DNA from: CAZWRK01 sp964635875 | GTDB lineage: Bacteria > Pseudomonadota > Gammaproteobacteria > Burkholderiales > Aquaspirillaceae | Assembly: GCA_964635875.1 (NCBI GenBank) | Contig: CAZWRK010000030.1 | Location: 1-38,776 of the forward strand | Direction: 5' to 3' | Length of the DNA: 38,776 nucleotides | Shown: positions 15,229 to 23,128 of the stretch, piece by piece | How positions within the stretch are numbered: position 1 is the stretch's first letter | Layout: every line of letters begins with the position of its first letter | Notes under the pieces: model-generated | What the model saw: only the letters and a program-made list of their open reading frames with translations | Databases searched by the model: none | Told to the model about the DNA's origin: nothing | Position numbers and translations under genes: made by a program

Positions 15229-16112
15229 AATACGATCACTTTACAATGCTTCCGGAACGGGCGTTTCGCTTCCTTGGAGGCCGTCTGCTGACGCTTGAGG
15301 GGGGAGGTAAAGGGTCGCCCCCGGCCCCGGATTACACGGGAGCTGCTAAGGCTACTGCCCAAGGCAACCTTGAAGCTACGCGCGCGTCGGCTGCGGCCAA
15401 CCGGGTCAACCAGGTCACTCCGTACGGCAACCTGATTTACACACAGGATCCGAATGCGGTTGATGTTGACCATGGGTGGACTGCCACGCAGACCCTCGCC
15501 CCCGCGGAGCAGCAGAAACTTGACCTCACGAACAACCTGTCTACCGGCCTGCTCAACACCGCTCAGACCGGCCTCGGGTATGTTGATCAGGCGCTTGGCA
15601 CCGGAGGCAAGCTCGATGAGAGCCGGCTGGCCCAAGCCCCGATTCAAGGCATGTCCGTCCAAGATGCGATCATGTCCCGCCTGCAGCCGCAGATCGACAG
15701 AAACACGGAGAGCTTGCGCACTCGACTGGCCAACCAAGGTCTGATGGAAGGTTCGCAAGCCTATGCTAATGCCATGCACGATAATGACCTGAAGAATAAC
15801 GACCTGTATACGCAGGCTGCTCTCCAGGGCATTCAAACCGGACTCACCGCTCGCCAGCAGGGTATCCAGGAGCAGTATGCTGTTCAGGATCGGCCGCTCA
15901 ACATCGTCAATGCGCTGCGTACTGGCAACCAAGTCACCACTCCGCAGTTTACCAACGTACCCCAGCAGGCTACGGCAGCCGGGGCAGACCTTCTCGGGGC
16001 GGCTCAAGCGCAAGGGCAGTACGACATGCAGAATTACTCCGCAGACCAAGCTTCTCAAAACAGCATGCTTGGGTCTGCGGCAACAATCGCCGCAGCCTCG
16101 CTACTTTACTGA
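15225..16112 (+). CDS. internal virion (ejection) protein, candidate
   Basis: A 295-residue protein with ATGA overlap to the upstream gene. It is Gln/Ala/Asn-rich and helical: SPPAPDYTGAAKATAQGNLE, NRVNQVTPYGNLIYTQDP, SRLQPQIDRNTESLRTRLAN, NDNDLKN-type repeats and an Ala-rich C-terminus. This layout resembles short ejection proteins of podoviruses, which leave the head before DNA. No enzymatic motif. Confidence 0.65.
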   Translation: MKYDHFTMLPERAFRFLGGRLLTLEGGGKGSPPAPDYTGAAKATAQGNLEATRASAAANRVNQVTPYGNLIYTQDPNAVDVDHGWTATQTLAPAEQQKLDLTNNLSTGLLNTAQTGLGYVDQALGTGGKLDESRLAQAPIQGMSVQDAIMSRLQPQIDRNTESLRTRLANQGLMEGSQAYANAMHDNDLKNNDLYTQAALQGIQTGLTARQQGIQEQYAVQDRPLNIVNALRTGNQVTTPQFTNVPQQATAAGADLLGAAQAQGQYDMQNYSADQASQNSMLGSAATIAAASLLY

Positions 16113-16119
16113 GAACGCC

Positions 16120-16860
16120 ATGACGCATATTGAGGAATTCTTTGCCCGGCATGATCGGGTGATGTTACAGTTCTCCGCCGGGAAGGACTCGGCGGCGGTG
16201 CTTTGGCTGCTTCAACCGTGGTGGGATAAGCTGAGCGTAGTCTGGGCCAATCCCGGTAATCCGTATCCAGAAACCCTGGAATACATGGAGCAGATCTCTA
16301 AGCGCGTTCCGCGTTTCTACTCCGTCCTGGGCAACCAGCCCAACGACATCGCCGTGAACGGCTGGCCGTCCGACATCATCCCGATCACGATGTCTAGCTT
16401 TGCCCCGTTCATGGGGGTTTCCTCCCCGTTACGGCTGCGCCCGTTCTATGACTGCTGCGCAGCGAATATGTGGGGGCCGCTGGCTAATGAGGTAAAACAG
16501 GGGAATTACACCGGCGTAATCCGTGGGCAAAAACTCGTGGACTGCCTCAAAAACCCGATGCCGTCAGGCACTGTTGTCGATGGTGTGGAGTATTTCTACC
16601 CTATCAATGACTGGACTGATGTACAGGTCATGGAGTTTCTGCAGGGAAACAACGCATTACCGGCGTCCTACGCGCGAGGGCTGAAGTCTTCACTGGATTG
16701 CATGAACTGCACGGCTTACGTGTTCGAGAATCCGGGGCGGATTCAGGATCTGGAGACCATTGACAAGATCGCCGCCGGGCAGGTAATCACTGTCCATACA
16801 ACCGTATCTGAAGTAATGTTCAATTATTCTAAATCGCTGGGGGCCTGTCATGGCGACTAA
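16120..16860 (+). CDS. PAPS reductase/DndC-like enzyme with CC...CxxC cysteines
   Basis: A 246-residue protein of the adenine-nucleotide alpha-hydrolase (PP-loop) superfamily. SAGKDS (19-24) is the nucleotide-binding PP-loop. PINDWTDVQVMEFL (161-174) is the characteristic [PL]xDWTxxxVxxYL motif of PAPS reductases. Cys112-Cys113 and Cys194-x-x-Cys197 match the [4Fe-4S] ligand pattern of APS-reductase-type enzymes. The C-terminal ECG[IL]H catalytic motif of true sulfonucleotide reductases is absent; the protein ends in GACHGD. A sulfur- or nucleotide-modification activity (DNA, tRNA or metabolite) is therefore as likely as sulfate assimilation. It sits between ejection genes; the 3' end overlaps the next gene by 11 bases. 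Confidence 0.8.
   Translation: MTHIEEFFARHDRVMLQFSAGKDSAAVLWLLQPWWDKLSVVWANPGNPYPETLEYMEQISKRVPRFYSVLGNQPNDIAVNGWPSDIIPITMSSFAPFMGVSSPLRLRPFYDCCAANMWGPLANEVKQGNYTGVIRGQKLVDCLKNPMPSGTVVDGVEYFYPINDWTDVQVMEFLQGNNALPASYARGLKSSLDCMNCTAYVFENPGRIQDLETIDKIAAGQVITVHTTVSEVMFNYSKSLGACHGD
16504..16521. repeat. RATTAC-N6-GTAATY palindrome, copy 4 (inside a gene)
   Basis: AATTAC-ACCGGC-GTAATC within the PAPS-reductase-like gene, preceded by GGGG. It encodes residues around NYTGVI. Confidence 0.6.
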
Positions 16861-18175
16861 TATTCCCTTTGACTACGAAACCGACAGCACGCGGCTCAAG
16901 CGGCGGCAGCAGTTTCTCGAGGCTTCGTTGCCGAGCGTGCTGAAGGCCCCGCAAGGTCAGATGATCGGTAATCGCTATGTTGGCGAAGGCATTGCCGGGG
17001 CACTGAGTCGCGTGTTGGGCGCCTATTTCATGGGGCAAGAGCAACGGGATATTGATGCGGATGCGGCTGCTCTGAAAGACCGTTACAACACCGCTGTCAG
17101 CGAAGGCACGCAGAATTACTTCGACATGGCAAACGGCAAGCCGGCTCAGTATAAGTCAAGCATGGCCCCGACAGTTGACAACGATCCGTTGAATCCAAAG
17201 CAGGTGCAGACCTCCCCTGCTATCCCAGCTGACCCGCGCCGTGCTGCTCAAATGGCGATTGCTTCGGGCTTGGCCCCACTGCAACAGCTCGGTATGGAAG
17301 AGCTGAAGGAACAGGCCAAGTCCCGTGTCGGGGCTAAGGATTTGCTCCCTTACGCGAACCCGGCCGCGATTCCCGGCATGCTTACCAATGGGATTCAGGA
17401 CTTCAAACCCAAGGCAAACGTCCACACTGTCGGCGACGTGGCTTTTGATGCGAATACCAACGGGCTGATCAAGATCGGCGCTGGGCAGGACGGAGTGCCC
17501 CCTTCCCCAACTCTGCGCACTATCGCAGGTGACCTGTACCAAGCCTCGCCTTCCACCGGACAGTTCAAAAAACTTGACAGCGCTCCAAAAGTCACTGTTA
17601 ATACCAGCGTCGTGAATAAGGGTGAGGGGAAGTTCATGGAGGAGCTCGGGACTGCCAGCGCCAAAGACCTCATGGCGGCGAAGCAAGCCAAGGTTCAGGC
17701 CCAGCGTACGATCCAATCCATGGCCCACCTTGAGCAGCTAGACAATGCTGGGGTGTTCAGCGGCCCGACGGCTAACGTAACAATGACTTTGGGCTCCCTC
17801 GCGGATGCGATGGGGTTGCCGGTGGATAAGAGGAAGCTTGCGAATAGCCAGGCCTATCAGGGTGAATTGTTGTCCCAGCTCGGTAACCAGCTCACTGGCA
17901 GCCTTGCGCGCTCCACAACGGATAAGGACATGGAAATTCTCAAGGCTCCGTTACCGGAATTGCTTAATTCGCCAGAAGGGCGGGCGGCTTTGCGGCGTCA
18001 AGCTGTGGCTAAGGCTCAAGAGCACATCCAGTACGCTAACGAACTGCATCAAAACCTGGGCCGTACGTTCCCCGAGGCGCAGCGGCTCCTTGCCGTCACT
18101 CCCGGAACTGTGGCCGTTCCGCAGCGCGTCGACGTTCCTCAAGGGAACGGGGCTCCGTCTGTCTCTAACTGGTGA
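16850..18175 (+). CDS. internal virion (ejection) protein, candidate
   Basis: A 441-residue protein starting MATNIPFDYETDSTRLKRRQ, overlapping the previous gene by 11 bases. It has a glycine-rich early segment with GEGIAGALSRVLGAYFMGQE, Ala/Gln-rich helices, SMAPTVDNDPLNPKQVQTSP, and long amphipathic helices near the C-terminus (RRQAVAKAQEHIQYANELHQ). It resembles the middle-sized proteins of podovirus ejection sets. No lytic transglycosylase or peptidase motif is visible. Confidence 0.7.
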   Translation: MATNIPFDYETDSTRLKRRQQFLEASLPSVLKAPQGQMIGNRYVGEGIAGALSRVLGAYFMGQEQRDIDADAAALKDRYNTAVSEGTQNYFDMANGKPAQYKSSMAPTVDNDPLNPKQVQTSPAIPADPRRAAQMAIASGLAPLQQLGMEELKEQAKSRVGAKDLLPYANPAAIPGMLTNGIQDFKPKANVHTVGDVAFDANTNGLIKIGAGQDGVPPSPTLRTIAGDLYQASPSTGQFKKLDSAPKVTVNTSVVNKGEGKFMEELGTASAKDLMAAKQAKVQAQRTIQSMAHLEQLDNAGVFSGPTANVTMTLGSLADAMGLPVDKRKLANSQAYQGELLSQLGNQLTGSLARSTTDKDMEILKAPLPELLNSPEGRAALRRQAVAKAQEHIQYANELHQNLGRTFPEAQRLLAVTPGTVAVPQRVDVPQGNGAPSVSNW

Positions 18176-18183
18176 GGTGATCT

Positions 18184-20241
18184 ATGCCGCGTGATGTAAC
18201 AGTAACGTTCGCAGACGGCTCGACGCACGTTTACAAGGGGGCCCCGGATACAGTTACGCCGGAGCAGGTCAGCGCCCGAGCCTCGCAAGAGTTCGGGAAG
18301 CAGGTGACTGCCCTTGACGGAGGGCGCCCCCCGCCGGTCGACTTGGGGCAGGAATCTGTGGCGGTGGCGGATCAGGTTGTTCGTGGAGGGATTACTTCTC
18401 TACCACGGCTACTTTACTCCTTGGAAAGTGCGGGGCTGAAAAAACTGCGTAATATCGGTGATCCCGAAGAAACAAAGCCGATGTCCGAGCGGTCTTTTAC
18501 CCAGCTCGGCGGGGACGTACTGCGGCGCATGATCCCAGCGGAGTTCCCGCAGTTGCTGGATGATGCTGTAGCACTTATGGAACCTACGAAGCCTACAACT
18601 GAAGTTGGCAAGACTATCGGCAATGTCGGAGAGACTATCGTTGGTACGATGGTGGGCGGCGGGCCGCTGAAACAAGCAGCCAAAGTCGGGCTCTCCGCAG
18701 GTATTGGGGGGGAAGTCGCAGCTCGCGCTACGGATGACAACCCGCTCGCTCGTCTGGCGGGAAGTGTCATTGGCGGCGGTATCCCCGCTGTGTTGGAAAG
18801 GCTCATTCCGAACTCAGAGAAGCTTCTCCGGCAGGCCGTGTCCTCAGTACCCGCTGCCGACTGGCGACGGGCAGCGGAGATGGAAAAGGTGCTACAAGAC
18901 AATGGGCTTTCCCACCTTAAATCCCAACTCCTCGGCCCGCAGTCGACTTTGGCTGACCTAATGGCGGTGGTATCGACGCACCCGCAGGTTCGTCCTGGTA
19001 TCATGGCTGCAATTGGGCGTGCTCCGGAACAGGCTCAACGCGCCTTCAATGTCTGGAAAGCTGGCAACATGCCTGTCGGGATTGACTCGACGCGCTCGGT
19101 GATATCTGACATTCAGGGCCGTGCGGCAAAACGTCTCACTGACCTCAAGCGCCAAGCCAATGCGGAGTATTCTGCGGCATTGCCTCCGGGGGTATCGGCG
19201 GACAAGTACACCCCGGAGGAGATTCGCAGTGTTGCGAACACCTTACGGAGGGTCGCCGCCGACCCAGAGAAGTATGGCCCATTGTCCCAAGGTGGTCGTG
19301 CGATTGAGGGGGTGGCCGCTGACATCGAAGGCGCCGTTACTCCGGGCTTGATTCTGACGGCGAGCGGCAAACCGATTGAGCAAGGCGTATCTAAGGGCTA
19401 CCTCAATAACATGCTGAAAGACCTCAACACTCGGCTCGAAAAGGAAGGGTACAAGGGCCTCGCCTTGGCGGAGTTAAAGGATCTGTTGCGACAGGCAACT
19501 CCGGAATTTAAACCTGCCCGCGATGCTAAAGCGGCCTTCATGAAGGACGGAGTTCACCCTGTAGAGAAGGGCTTAACCGGGGATCTGGCCCGCATGGGCG
19601 GGGGCGTCAAGCCGGATCGCACCACGGCAACCACGCGGGCGCTGGAGATCGTGTTCCCGAAGGACAAAGTTCAAACTGGGGAGATCCGCGAACTGGCCGA
19701 CAACCTCGGTAAACAGGGCGTGGCAGAACTGCTCCGCGAGCACCTCTCACGCACGATGGAAATGACTGTTAAGCTCTCCGCCGAAGCTGGGCGGCCGCAA
19801 CAACCGTTCAAGTATGTGGAAGCCATCGCAGGTACCAACGCCCAACGCCAAAACCTCGACACGGCTCTGAAGATTGCGGCTGAGGATGCCGGGGCCAACC
19901 CAGCTGCGGTGCGTAACGGGTTTTACAAACTGATGCGGGCGTTTGAGTCCTACAAGGATTTGAAAGTTCCGGCTTCCGTTGACCGTGCAGCGCTGCAGCA
20001 AATGGCGGGTGAAAACGCTTTCGGGTATTTGGTGGCCCCGAATTCGAAGATCGGACGTTGGACGTGGGAACATCGAACTGCTAAAACGTTTAAAACTATC
20101 TCAGACACTGTCATGTCCCCAGATGGCCTGAAAAAGCTCGAAGCGATGGCCCGGTCGAAAGACCCTGAGGTATTCCATAACTTCATCACGTCCGTTATCG
20201 CTGGAACGATGTCGGGGATGGACAATCAGTCTAAGCCTTGA
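18184..20241 (+). CDS. large internal virion (ejection) protein, candidate
   Basis: A 685-residue protein with GAGGTGA before the start. The first 50 residues (VTFADGSTHVYKGAPDTVTP, then RASQEFGKQVTALDGG) form a small domain often found at the N-terminus of phage internal proteins. The rest is mostly helical, with glycine-rich possible membrane-active segments (GNVGETIVGTMVGGGPLKQA, GIGGEVAAR). It is the last and largest of the presumed ejection proteins (295, 441 and 685 residues). A role in building a channel across the cell envelope is inferred. Confidence 0.72.
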   Translation: MPRDVTVTFADGSTHVYKGAPDTVTPEQVSARASQEFGKQVTALDGGRPPPVDLGQESVAVADQVVRGGITSLPRLLYSLESAGLKKLRNIGDPEETKPMSERSFTQLGGDVLRRMIPAEFPQLLDDAVALMEPTKPTTEVGKTIGNVGETIVGTMVGGGPLKQAAKVGLSAGIGGEVAARATDDNPLARLAGSVIGGGIPAVLERLIPNSEKLLRQAVSSVPAADWRRAAEMEKVLQDNGLSHLKSQLLGPQSTLADLMAVVSTHPQVRPGIMAAIGRAPEQAQRAFNVWKAGNMPVGIDSTRSVISDIQGRAAKRLTDLKRQANAEYSAALPPGVSADKYTPEEIRSVANTLRRVAADPEKYGPLSQGGRAIEGVAADIEGAVTPGLILTASGKPIEQGVSKGYLNNMLKDLNTRLEKEGYKGLALAELKDLLRQATPEFKPARDAKAAFMKDGVHPVEKGLTGDLARMGGGVKPDRTTATTRALEIVFPKDKVQTGEIRELADNLGKQGVAELLREHLSRTMEMTVKLSAEAGRPQQPFKYVEAIAGTNAQRQNLDTALKIAAEDAGANPAAVRNGFYKLMRAFESYKDLKVPASVDRAALQQMAGENAFGYLVAPNSKIGRWTWEHRTAKTFKTISDTVMSPDGLKKLEAMARSKDPEVFHNFITSVIAGTMSGMDNQSKP

Positions 20242-20288
20242 TCCCTATGCCACAGCGGTCATACAATTAGCCCATTGAAATTCCGGGG

Positions 20289-20306
20289 GATTACGCCGCT
20301 GTAATC
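20289..20306. repeat. RATTAC-N6-GTAATY palindrome, copy 5 (perfect)
   Basis: GATTAC-GCCGCT-GTAATC. Flanking GGGG and CCCC extend the arms to 10-11 bp, making the strongest hairpin of the set. It lies in the gap before the tail fibre gene, about 14 bases upstream of its AAGGAG. Confidence 0.8.
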
Positions 20307-20329
20307 CCCCGACGTTTAAGGAGACCTTC

Positions 20330-21271
20330 ATGCCCTTCAACGGCTCCGGTGTATACCAGCCTGTAACCTCTCCGGACTTCCCAGCTGTTGCGGGGTCTAC
20401 CATCCGAGCGGCACAGTACAACAATCAAATTAACGACATGGCGATGGCGCTGACAAAATGCGTCACGCGCGACGGGCAGAGCCCTGCGCTCGCAAACCTA
20501 TCTATGGGGACGTACAAGCACACAGACGTCGGAGCTGCCGCCGCGCGCACAGACTATGCGCGCGCGGACGATGTCCAGGATGGGGTGCCGCAGTACCTTA
20601 CCACCATCGGAGGCACCCCGAATGCAGTTACTGCCGTTGCCGTGTACGGTATGTCGGCGTATAAAGCAGGGCAAACGTTCACCTTCAAAGCAGTTTCTTC
20701 GAATACCGGTGCTACGACATTGAGCCTTAACGGGATCGGCGCACGAAACATTGTGATGTCTGATGGCGCAGCCCTTGCGGCTAACGCGATTCTGGCGGGA
20801 GAGCTGGTCACTGTTCAGTACGATGGGACTTCGTTTATCCTTGCCCCGAAGCGTGCAGTAGGCCTCGGCACCGCAGCCCAGAAGAACATCGGCACCAGCG
20901 GTAACACCGTCCCGACGCTCGACGGAAAGAATATCTGGTCTGGGCAGAACACCCCGAAAGCTGGCACGCTGACCGACGCAGCCACGATCACTTGGGACGC
21001 AGATACCAACGGGCAGATTGTGGCTGTTACCCTCGGCGGCAATCGTACAATGGTGGCCCCTACCAACATTGTCCAACACAATCTGTACATGATGCGTGTG
21101 ACGCAGGATGGAACAGGTTCACGGACTTTGACGTGGGATGCGGTGTTTAAGTTTGGTACTGCAGGCACTCCGGTCTTGACAACCACAGCGGGTAAAACCG
21201 ACTGGCTTTCGTTCATCGGAGGGGCCGGTGGCACGCTGGAGTATCTCGGTATTCGGAAGGATGCAGTATAA
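20330..21271 (+). CDS. tail fibre/receptor-binding protein
   Basis: A 313-residue protein with AAGGAG upstream. The N-terminus (SGVYQPVTSPDFPAVAGSTI, NNQINDMAMALTKCVTRDGQ) is the virion-anchoring type found in many phage fibres. Residues about 55-180 have collagen-free, Gly/Thr/Ser-rich beta repeats (FKAVSSNTGATTLSLNGIGA). The C-terminus (TITWDADTNGQIVAVTLGGN, SRTLTWDAVFKFGTAGTP) is a fibre-shaft/head-like motif. Its stop overlaps the next start (TAATG). Confidence 0.8.
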   Translation: MPFNGSGVYQPVTSPDFPAVAGSTIRAAQYNNQINDMAMALTKCVTRDGQSPALANLSMGTYKHTDVGAAAARTDYARADDVQDGVPQYLTTIGGTPNAVTAVAVYGMSAYKAGQTFTFKAVSSNTGATTLSLNGIGARNIVMSDGAALAANAILAGELVTVQYDGTSFILAPKRAVGLGTAAQKNIGTSGNTVPTLDGKNIWSGQNTPKAGTLTDAATITWDADTNGQIVAVTLGGNRTMVAPTNIVQHNLYMMRVTQDGTGSRTLTWDAVFKFGTAGTPVLTTTAGKTDWLSFIGGAGGTLEYLGIRKDAV

Positions 21272-22077
21272 TGTTTTGTGCTCCTATTCTTCCTTTACTG
21301 GCGCCGCCTTCTGTAGATTACCTCGTCGTTGCAGGGGGCGGTGGTGGTGGTGGCGGGACTGGTACATGGGGCGGCGGTTCCGGCGGGGGCGCTGGCGGGT
21401 ATCAAGCTGGAACCACCGCTGTTCCATCAGGTAGCGCCATCACTGTCACTGTCGGTGCTGGAGGTGCGGGAGCTTCTGCACCAGCAGCCTCCGGGGCAAA
21501 CGGGGGTAACAGTGCTTTTGGGGCAATTGTAGCAACAGGCGGTGGCGGCGGCGGCGGCAATGCGGCAGGCTCATCTGGGGGCTCCGGAGGCGGGGGATCA
21601 CCTGTCGGTGCCGGCACTGGTGGGCAGGGGAATAACGGCGGTTTGGCGTCTTACACAAATGGCGGTGCTGGCGGTGGGGGTGCTGGCGCGGTCGGGGGAA
21701 CTGCTACAACTGGAAACGGGGCAAACGGCGGCAATGGCCTGACATGGGGCAATGGCGTCACCTACGCAGGCGGTGGCGGGGGCGGGCCTAATGCTGCCAC
21801 TGGTAGCGCAGTCGGGGGCTCTGGAGGCGGCGGTGATGGGGCTACCACGGCAAGCTCGGGGGGCTCTCCAGGCACGGCTAATACCGGCGGCGGGGGCGGG
21901 GGGTCTGGTTACAACAGCCCAAACAACGCAAGCGGGGCAGGGGGTTCCGGGATCGTCATTATCCGCTACCCGAATACCTATGACCAAGCAATCGCTACAA
22001 CCGGCTCCCCGGCATACGCAAACACTGGTGGGTATCACGTATACACTTTCACCGGCTCTGGCTCCATTACCTTCTGA
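21271..22077 (+). CDS. polyglycine-rich fibre-tip adhesin, candidate
   Basis: A 268-residue protein translated by TAATG coupling to the fibre gene. After VDYLVVAGGGGGGGG it has about 200 residues of glycine tracts separated by short polar loops (for example NGGAGGGGAGAVGGTATTG), then GSGIVIIRYPNTYDQAIATT and a beta tail ending FTGSGSITF. This resembles glycine-rich domains and the polyglycine-II sandwiches of gp38-type adhesins that cap fibres in some T-even phages. The short loops between glycine runs would be receptor-determining. The homology is structural inference only. Confidence 0.7.
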   Translation: MFCAPILPLLAPPSVDYLVVAGGGGGGGGTGTWGGGSGGGAGGYQAGTTAVPSGSAITVTVGAGGAGASAPAASGANGGNSAFGAIVATGGGGGGGNAAGSSGGSGGGGSPVGAGTGGQGNNGGLASYTNGGAGGGGAGAVGGTATTGNGANGGNGLTWGNGVTYAGGGGGGPNAATGSAVGGSGGGGDGATTASSGGSPGTANTGGGGGGSGYNSPNNASGAGGSGIVIIRYPNTYDQAIATTGSPAYANTGGYHVYTFTGSGSITF

Positions 22078-22209
22078 GGGAAAGCCCCCCCCCTCAGACT
22101 GCGTTCTAGCCAGAACTAGGCAGGAACAGACTTCCCATTAAGTCCATATGATGGTTCAATAATCCCAAATGAGCTAACTGCTATGACCCCTACACCTTCG
22201 GAGTTTCCA

Positions 22210-22422
22210 ATGGACGATAAAATCTCAACAACCGCCGCCTATACAGCCTCGGGGACTGCGGCTGTCCTCGGAATGTCGATGAACGAGGCTGCCGCCGCTG
22301 TCGGTATTGCCTGCGCAATCGGGACGTTCCTTGTGAACTTCTGGTTCAAGTACCAACACCTTAAACTGGCGCGGCAACGCCGCGCTTCAGATTGCCAGGC
22401 ATACACGGAGGGTGAGGCATGA
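22210..22422 (+). CDS. holin
   Basis: A 70-residue membrane protein. The ATG at 22210 (MDDKISTTAAYTASGTAAVL) is preferred over 22183 because CGGAG is correctly spaced. Two hydrophobic segments are visible, about residues 10-24 (weak, Ala/Gly-rich) and 28-47 (AAVGIACAIGTFLVNFWFKY), followed by a basic tail (LKLARQRR) expected in the cytoplasm. Overlaps the endolysin gene by 4 bases. Predicted to open the inner membrane at the end of infection. Confidence 0.75.
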   Translation: MDDKISTTAAYTASGTAAVLGMSMNEAAAAVGIACAIGTFLVNFWFKYQHLKLARQRRASDCQAYTEGEA

Positions 22423-22859
22423 CCCTGTCACCGCATTTTACCCTGGTGGAACTCACCGTATCTGACAAGGCCAAGGAATTGGGTTTAGACAATACTCCTG
22501 AGGAGCCCGTGCGGACGAACCTGAAGAAACTCGCTGCGGGTTTGGAGAAAGTGCGGGCACTGCTGGGGGAGGCCCCGATTCACGTTAGCAGTGCCTACCG
22601 TTCTCCGGAAGTCAACGCTGCCGTCAAGGGGTCTAAACGCTCTGCCCACATGGATGGGTATGCAGCAGACTTTACCTGCCCCGATTTCGGTCCACCGTTG
22701 CTGATCGCTCGGCAGCTCCGGGACTCCGGGCTGCAGTTCGACCAACTCATCATGGAGCGCACTTGGGTGCACATCAGTTTCGACCCGAAGAATCGCCGGG
22801 AGGTCTTGACTGCTCACTTTACCCCCGGCAAGCCTACCACCTACACGGAAGGAGTTTGA
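22419..22859 (+). CDS. endolysin, M15-type D-Ala-D-Ala peptidase
   Basis: A 146-residue peptidase M15A-like protein that cleaves peptidoglycan cross-bridges. SSAYRS (57-62) and the zinc-binding residues His77 and Asp84 (SAHMDGYAADF) with His118 (TWVHISF) match the HxxxxxxD...H ligand set of the family. No signal peptide or cell-wall-binding domain. The ATGA overlap with the holin gene makes a standard lysis cassette. Confidence 0.9.
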   Translation: MTLSPHFTLVELTVSDKAKELGLDNTPEEPVRTNLKKLAAGLEKVRALLGEAPIHVSSAYRSPEVNAAVKGSKRSAHMDGYAADFTCPDFGPPLLIARQLRDSGLQFDQLIMERTWVHISFDPKNRREVLTAHFTPGKPTTYTEGV

Positions 22860-22860
22860 T

Positions 22861-23025
22861 ATGGAATATGTAAAGGCCCGCCTCCGCGAGCGGGATACGA
22901 AGACAGTTCTCGGCTGCGCTGTTTACACCGTTGTTCGGCTGTTCGTCCCGCCGGAGTACACCATCATTGCAGACGCTGTCGCTGGGCTGCTCGGCTTTGG
23001 CGTGATGGCGACCCCGAACAAGTAG
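22861..23025 (+). CDS. small membrane protein of the lysis cassette
   Basis: A 54-residue protein (MEYVKARLRERDTKTVLGCA) beginning one base after the endolysin stop, with GGAG in the endolysin 3' end. It has a basic N-terminus, a hydrophobic segment at about 16-29 and a second at about 34-50 (IIADAVAGLLGFGVMA). Similar KARLKE-type small proteins near phage lysis genes are annotated as holins. It could be a second holin or an antiholin. No lipobox, so not an o-spanin. Confidence 0.65.
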   Translation: MEYVKARLRERDTKTVLGCAVYTVVRLFVPPEYTIIADAVAGLLGFGVMATPNK

Positions 23026-23084
23026 CACGACGAGTCGCCATTGTCTGAGGGAGGGGGATATTACCCTATCACCGGACGAAGAAA

Positions 23085-23128
23085 ACCCCCGGAGCGGGCG
23101 ATTCTGTACCGCTCCGGGGGTGTTTTTT
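23085..23128. terminator. bidirectional rho-independent terminator
   Basis: A 13-bp stem (23085-23097 with 23109-23121) rich in G and C, an 11-base loop, then six T on the + strand; four A on the other side serve as the T tract for leftward transcripts. It separates the converging late rightward and replication leftward blocks. Confidence 0.9.

Noticed and set aside
20330..22077. Possible diversity-generating retroelement variable region at the fibre
   Set aside because: No reverse transcriptase gene, template repeat or matching variable repeat is visible.
22073..22098. Hairpin TCTGAGGG/CCCTCAGA after the polyglycine gene as a terminator
   Set aside because: The stem is perfect but no T tract follows, and the lysis genes downstream need transcription; at most a weak processing site.
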